This document shows positions 7,471 to 10,228 of a stretch of DNA of 10,228 nucleotides, piece by piece; position 1 is the stretch's first letter, and the number at the start of each line of letters is the position of its first letter. The stretch is from positions 1-10,228 of the forward strand of contig DFDG01000200.1 in NCBI GenBank assembly GCA_002367815.1, given 5' to 3'. A model generated the notes under the pieces. That model made no database searches and was not told the DNA's origin. It saw only the letters and a program-made list of their open reading frames with translations. Made by a program: the position numbers and the translations under genes. Origin of the DNA: Opitutaceae bacterium UBA3033 (lineage in GTDB: Bacteria; Verrucomicrobiota; Verrucomicrobiia; Opitutales; Opitutaceae).

Positions 7471-7530
7471 GCCCGTTACCATCGCCTCACTAATGTGTCT
7501 CCCCCTGCTAAGCAAGTTAGTTACCTGAAG

Positions 7531-8478
7531 ATGTCATCTACTCTATCCCGGCAAAAAGTCCTACGCGAATGGAAGTTATATCTGTTCGTGGTTCCCTCTC
7601 TGCTGATGGTGCTGGTTTTCTCCTACCTCCCGGCCGGGAGCGCAATTTACCATAGTTTTTTCGATTGGTCGGGGGGTGAGGCCAAGCAATTCATCCACTG
7701 GGACAACTACATCCGGGCGTTTCATGACAGCACTTTGCTCAACTCCTTTGTCACGGTAGGTGCACTGCTCATCTTCAACCTTTTCAAGATGATTCCTTCG
7801 ATCTTGATCGCGGTGCTTATCCACCGCGTCTCGAGTGACCGCTGGCAATACATCTACCGTGCTCTACTCGTGGTGCCGATGATTGTGCCCAGTTTGGTTA
7901 CTCTTTTTATCTGGAAATTCATTCTCGATCCCAACCTGGGTGCGCTCAATCAAGTCATCGAGGCCACTCACTTCAAGGCCGTGCTGGTCGCGATTAACGA
8001 TTTCTTCGGTTGGAGTGTGTTTTTCAAGGACGTGCCCATCGGCTGGCTCTCCCAACCGGAATTGATCCTGCCCGCATTGTTCATCTGGGGCTTCCCCTGG
8101 ATCGGCACTGTCGGTGTGCTCATCTACCTTGCGGGTTTGCAGTCGATCAGTCAGGAAATTTACGAAGCCGCCGAGCTGGATGGCATTGGGCCTTTCAAGA
8201 AATTTCTCTACATCGAACTCCCACTGATCCTCACCCAAGTTCGGCTCAGTTTGGTGCTACTCGTGGTTGGCACCCTCGGACAATACGGCCTCCAGCTTCT
8301 GCTGCTCAATGAATATGGCGGCCCCGGAGGCCGGGGGATGGTGCCCGGATTATGGATGTATAACCGGGCTTTCGTGGCGGGTGAATTCGGCTATGCCTGT
8401 GCCATCGGCGTCATCCTCGCCTTTGTGATCCTCGGGCTGACCATTATCAACAACCGCTACGTGCGCGTCGAAAAATGA
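7531..8478 (+). CDS. Sugar ABC transporter permease, MalF/UgpA type
   Basis: This is one half of the membrane channel of a binding-protein-dependent (CUT1-type) carbohydrate importer. Counting from the ATG at 7531 there are 315 residues with about six membrane segments (near 17-37, 72-97, 108-130, 177-203, 232-260 and 286-306). The cytoplasmic EAA loop that docks on the ATPase is EIYEAAELDGIGPFKKF (E212 onward, with the conserved glycine). The C-terminal GGPGG segment and YNRAF also fit MalF-type subunits. The frame extends to a GTG at 7495; I prefer the ATG because it starts nearer the first membrane helix, but neither has a convincing Shine-Dalgarno site. The loop between helices 3 and 4 (about 134-176) looks longer than usual. 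The stop overlaps the next permease by 4 bp. No binding protein or ATPase gene adjoins it. Confidence 0.92.
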   Translation: MSSTLSRQKVLREWKLYLFVVPSLLMVLVFSYLPAGSAIYHSFFDWSGGEAKQFIHWDNYIRAFHDSTLLNSFVTVGALLIFNLFKMIPSILIAVLIHRVSSDRWQYIYRALLVVPMIVPSLVTLFIWKFILDPNLGALNQVIEATHFKAVLVAINDFFGWSVFFKDVPIGWLSQPELILPALFIWGFPWIGTVGVLIYLAGLQSISQEIYEAAELDGIGPFKKFLYIELPLILTQVRLSLVLLVVGTLGQYGLQLLLLNEYGGPGGRGMVPGLWMYNRAFVAGEFGYACAIGVILAFVILGLTIINNRYVRVEK

Positions 8479-9326
8479 GCACCGCTGAATCAGTAGTTAT
8501 CAAGTTGCGGCGCAAGGTCGACTGGCCGAAACACACCATCATCTGGTTCTTTATCCTGATAGAGCTTTTCCCGCTCTACATGATGTTCCAAGTGAGCTTC
8601 AAGGATAACGCCTCATTCATCCAACAGCCATGGCTCCCCCTGCCTCCAAGCCAATGGCAATGGGGCAATTGGTTGTTCGCCATCAAACTCGTCGGGCCCT
8701 ATCTCGCCAATACTGTCTTTGTAGCGGTCACGGCCACAGTTTGCTCGTTGTTTCTGGCCATCCTCGGATCGTATTTCTTTGCCCGCCACAAAATGCCGTT
8801 TAGCGGCCTGCTTTGGGCACTGTTTCTGTTCCTCATGCTGCTACCCACGGTCACCAATATCGTGCCACTGTTCATGCTGCTGAAATCGATGAGCCTGCTC
8901 AACACCTTGCTTGCCCTCATCCTCGTGGGCGTGGCGGGTGGCCAGGTTTTCAATATCTTCGTCCTGCGACATTTCCTGGAGGATTTACCCAAGGATTTAT
9001 TTGAAGCGGCAGAAATGGATGGGGCATCACACTTTCAGCAAATCATCAACATCGTCATTCCAATGTCCGGGCCGATCATCGGCACCCTCGCCATTTTGTC
9101 TTTCTTGAATGCCTGGAATGACTTTCTCCTGCCATTGATCATTCTGCGCGACAAGGAACTGTTCACCCTCGGCGTGGGCTTGATTTACCTTGATGGGGAA
9201 TACGTCAAACCATGGGGCCGAATCATGGCCGCTTATTTTCTCGCCGCGATACCGTTGATCCTGATTTTTCTGTTCACGATGCGTCTCTTTGTGCGCGGCC
9301 TGTCAGCCGGCGCGATCAAGGGCTAA
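8475..9326 (+). CDS. Sugar ABC transporter permease, MalG/UgpE type
   Basis: This is the partner permease of the carbohydrate importer, 283 residues, with about six membrane segments (near 21-41, 79-101, 111-133, 141-166, 198-222 and 249-270). Its EAA loop is LFEAAEMDGASHFQQI (E177 onward) with the invariant-type glycine G183. NAWNDFLLPL (212-221) and the C-terminal FVRGLSAGAIKG are typical of MalG-type subunits. Its ATG lies in the ATGA overlap with the stop of the MalF-type gene, so translation is probably coupled and the two subunits made in equal amounts as a heterodimer. There is no Shine-Dalgarno site. It is the last gene of this short operon, ending 9 bp from the convergent Old Yellow Enzyme gene. 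The transported sugar cannot be read from the sequence; rhamnose-containing oligosaccharides are a guess from the nearby rhamnosidase. Confidence 0.94.
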   Translation: MSTAESVVIKLRRKVDWPKHTIIWFFILIELFPLYMMFQVSFKDNASFIQQPWLPLPPSQWQWGNWLFAIKLVGPYLANTVFVAVTATVCSLFLAILGSYFFARHKMPFSGLLWALFLFLMLLPTVTNIVPLFMLLKSMSLLNTLLALILVGVAGGQVFNIFVLRHFLEDLPKDLFEAAEMDGASHFQQIINIVIPMSGPIIGTLAILSFLNAWNDFLLPLIILRDKELFTLGVGLIYLDGEYVKPWGRIMAAYFLAAIPLILIFLFTMRLFVRGLSAGAIKG

Positions 9327-9335
9327 TACCCGAAA

Positions 9336-10228
9336 TCACCAAGCCCGAGCATATTGGCGTGGAGCAGACAATGTAGTCTCTGCCCCCAAAACTTTCGCGG
9401 CATGGGCCGGCCAATAGGCATCGCGTAAAAATTCCCGCGCCAACAACACCAGATCCGCCCGACCTCCGCGCACAATGGCATCGGCCTGTTTCGGCTCGGT
9501 GATCATGCCCACGGCCGTAGTTGCCACACCTGCTTCACGTCGTATCCGCTCCGCAAATGGAACCTGATAATCCGGCCCAGCCGGGATTTCGGCATGGGGC
9601 ACCGCTCCGCCCGAACTGCAATCAATCATATCCACCCCTTCCTCTTTTAACCGCCGCGACAATTCCACCGATTGGTCAATATCCCAGCCCCTTTCCACCC
9701 AATCGGTGCAGGAAATCCGCACGGTAAATGGCAGCGATTCCGGCCAGACTCTCCTGACTGCCCTTGCGGTCTCCAATAAAAACCGAATCCGATTATCAAA
9801 ACTGCCGCCATAATTGTCAGTGCGGTGATTCGAAAGCGGAGACAAAAACTCATGACTCAAATAGCCGTGGGCCGAGTGGAGTTCCATCCATTCAAATCCT
9901 GCCTCAATGGATCGTTTCGCTGCAGCGACAAAATCATGCTGCACCCGCGCAATATCCGCCATCGTCATCGACAGGGGAATTTTCGTCAACTCACCCCCAA
10001 AAGGCAGCGGACTGGGGGCATAGGTTGGCCAGCCGCCTTCAGCCTCGGACAATTGACCGCGGCCACTCCAAGGAGAGGCTGCGCTCGCTTTTCTCCCGGC
10101 ATGGGCCAGCTGAATACCCGAAACCGCGCCGTGGGTTTTGATGAACCGACTAATTTTGGCCATCGACTCAATGTGTTCATCTTTCCACAGACCTGCATCA
10201 CAGGGAGTTATACGACCATCCGGGGAGA
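9336..10228 (-). CDS. NADH:flavin oxidoreductase, Old Yellow Enzyme family (YqjM/NamA-like), N terminus missing
   Basis: The gene runs on the minus strand into the right edge. About 297 codons are present, so roughly the first 50-60 residues are missing compared with YqjM-type enzymes. An internal ATG at 10163-10161 is not the start, because the frame is open upstream and encodes GRITPCDAGLWKDEHIE, conserved in the family. GIQLAHAGRKAS follows. Counting from that internal Met, the substrate-binding pair H96 and H99 and the following Y101 lie in ELHSAHGYLSHEF, with SPLSNHRTDNYGGS after them. An FMN-contacting arginine is in VRIS, and GMITEPKQADAIV and DLVLLAREFLRD are the C-terminal flavin-phosphate segments. 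The product should be an FMN TIM barrel that reduces activated alkenes (enones, maleimides, nitro compounds) with NAD(P)H. It converges on the permease operon, and its link to that operon is unknown. Confidence 0.94.
   Translation of the reverse strand, partial: SPDGRITPCDAGLWKDEHIESMAKISRFIKTHGAVSGIQLAHAGRKASAASPWSGRGQLSEAEGGWPTYAPSPLPFGGELTKIPLSMTMADIARVQHDFVAAAKRSIEAGFEWMELHSAHGYLSHEFLSPLSNHRTDNYGGSFDNRIRFLLETARAVRRVWPESLPFTVRISCTDWVERGWDIDQSVELSRRLKEEGVDMIDCSSGGAVPHAEIPAGPDYQVPFAERIRREAGVATTAVGMITEPKQADAIVRGGRADLVLLAREFLRDAYWPAHAAKVLGAETTLSAPRQYARAW

Larger units (their letters stand above)
7388..7530. promoter_or_regulatory. Divergent control region, nitroreductase / sugar permeases
   Basis: This non-coding stretch lies between the ATG of the nitroreductase and the preferred ATG (7531) of the first permease. 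Both transcripts must start in or near it. It contains two inverted repeats, listed separately. An AT-rich TGATTTAAAT at 7434-7443 could be a -10-like element for rightward transcription, but no good -35 sequence stands at the right distance, so I do not call a promoter. Confidence 0.45.

Noticed and set aside
9320..9346. GGGCT...AGCCC inverted repeat across the convergent stops of the MalG-type permease and the Old Yellow Enzyme
   Set aside because: Five base pairs with a 17-nt loop and no T-tract is too weak to call a terminator.
10161..10163. ATG as the start of the Old Yellow Enzyme
   Set aside because: The frame stays open to the window edge and the upstream residues GRITPCDAGLWKDEHIE match a conserved part of the family, so the true start lies outside the window.
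1..10228. CRISPR arrays, tRNAs, insertion sequences, retrons or defence islands
   Set aside because: No regularly spaced repeats, tRNA-like cloverleaf, transposase, reverse transcriptase, nuclease or toxin-antitoxin gene was recognised; nearly all the sequence is explained by nine metabolic and transport genes.

Overview
This window looks like an ordinary, gene-dense bacterial chromosome segment, with GC by eye in the mid-50s percent. It holds nine protein genes, two of them cut by the window edges. I see no tRNA, rRNA, CRISPR array, transposase or phage gene. The gene mix is a cytoplasmic alpha-L-rhamnosidase, paired Gfo/Idh/MocA oxidoreductases, binding-protein-dependent sugar permeases and a PhoX-type protein. 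Together with few clear Shine-Dalgarno sites, this would fit a Verrucomicrobiota- or Planctomycetota-like polysaccharide degrader. That placement is an inference from gene content, not something the sequence proves.

Layout from left to right: (1) the N-terminal part of an NAD-dependent sugar-nucleotide epimerase on the minus strand (1-257), running off the left edge; (2) a 110-bp divergent intergenic region; (3) a tight plus-strand operon of a GH78 alpha-L-rhamnosidase (368-3055), a Gfo/Idh/MocA oxidoreductase with unusual motifs (3061-4140) and a second, canonical Gfo/Idh/MocA oxidoreductase (4145-5206), with gaps of only 5 and 4 bp; (4) convergent to it, a minus-strand pair of an NfsB-like nitroreductase (7387-6737) followed by a Tat-exported PhoX/DUF839 protein (6681-5275); (5) a divergent control region of about 110-140 bp carrying two inverted repeats; (6) two plus-strand sugar ABC permeases of MalF and MalG type (7531-8478 and 8475-9326) with a 4-bp ATGA overlap; (7) a convergent minus-strand Old Yellow Enzyme (9336-10228), cut at its N terminus by the right edge.

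How the genes may work together: the rhamnosidase has no visible signal peptide, so it should act on rhamnosides already brought into the cell. A sugar ABC importer such as the one at 7.5-9.3 kb could supply them, although the two loci are separated by oppositely oriented genes and the link is only a hypothesis. The two oxidoreductases co-transcribed with the rhamnosidase suggest NAD(P)-dependent oxidation or epimerisation of the glycoside, the released sugar or the aglycone. The permease pair has no solute-binding protein or ATPase gene in the window and must borrow them from elsewhere. I found no clear evidence of a new defence, mobile or RNA-based system. The more interesting points are the altered motifs in the first oxidoreductase, the incomplete transporter, and the inverted repeats between the nitroreductase and permease genes.
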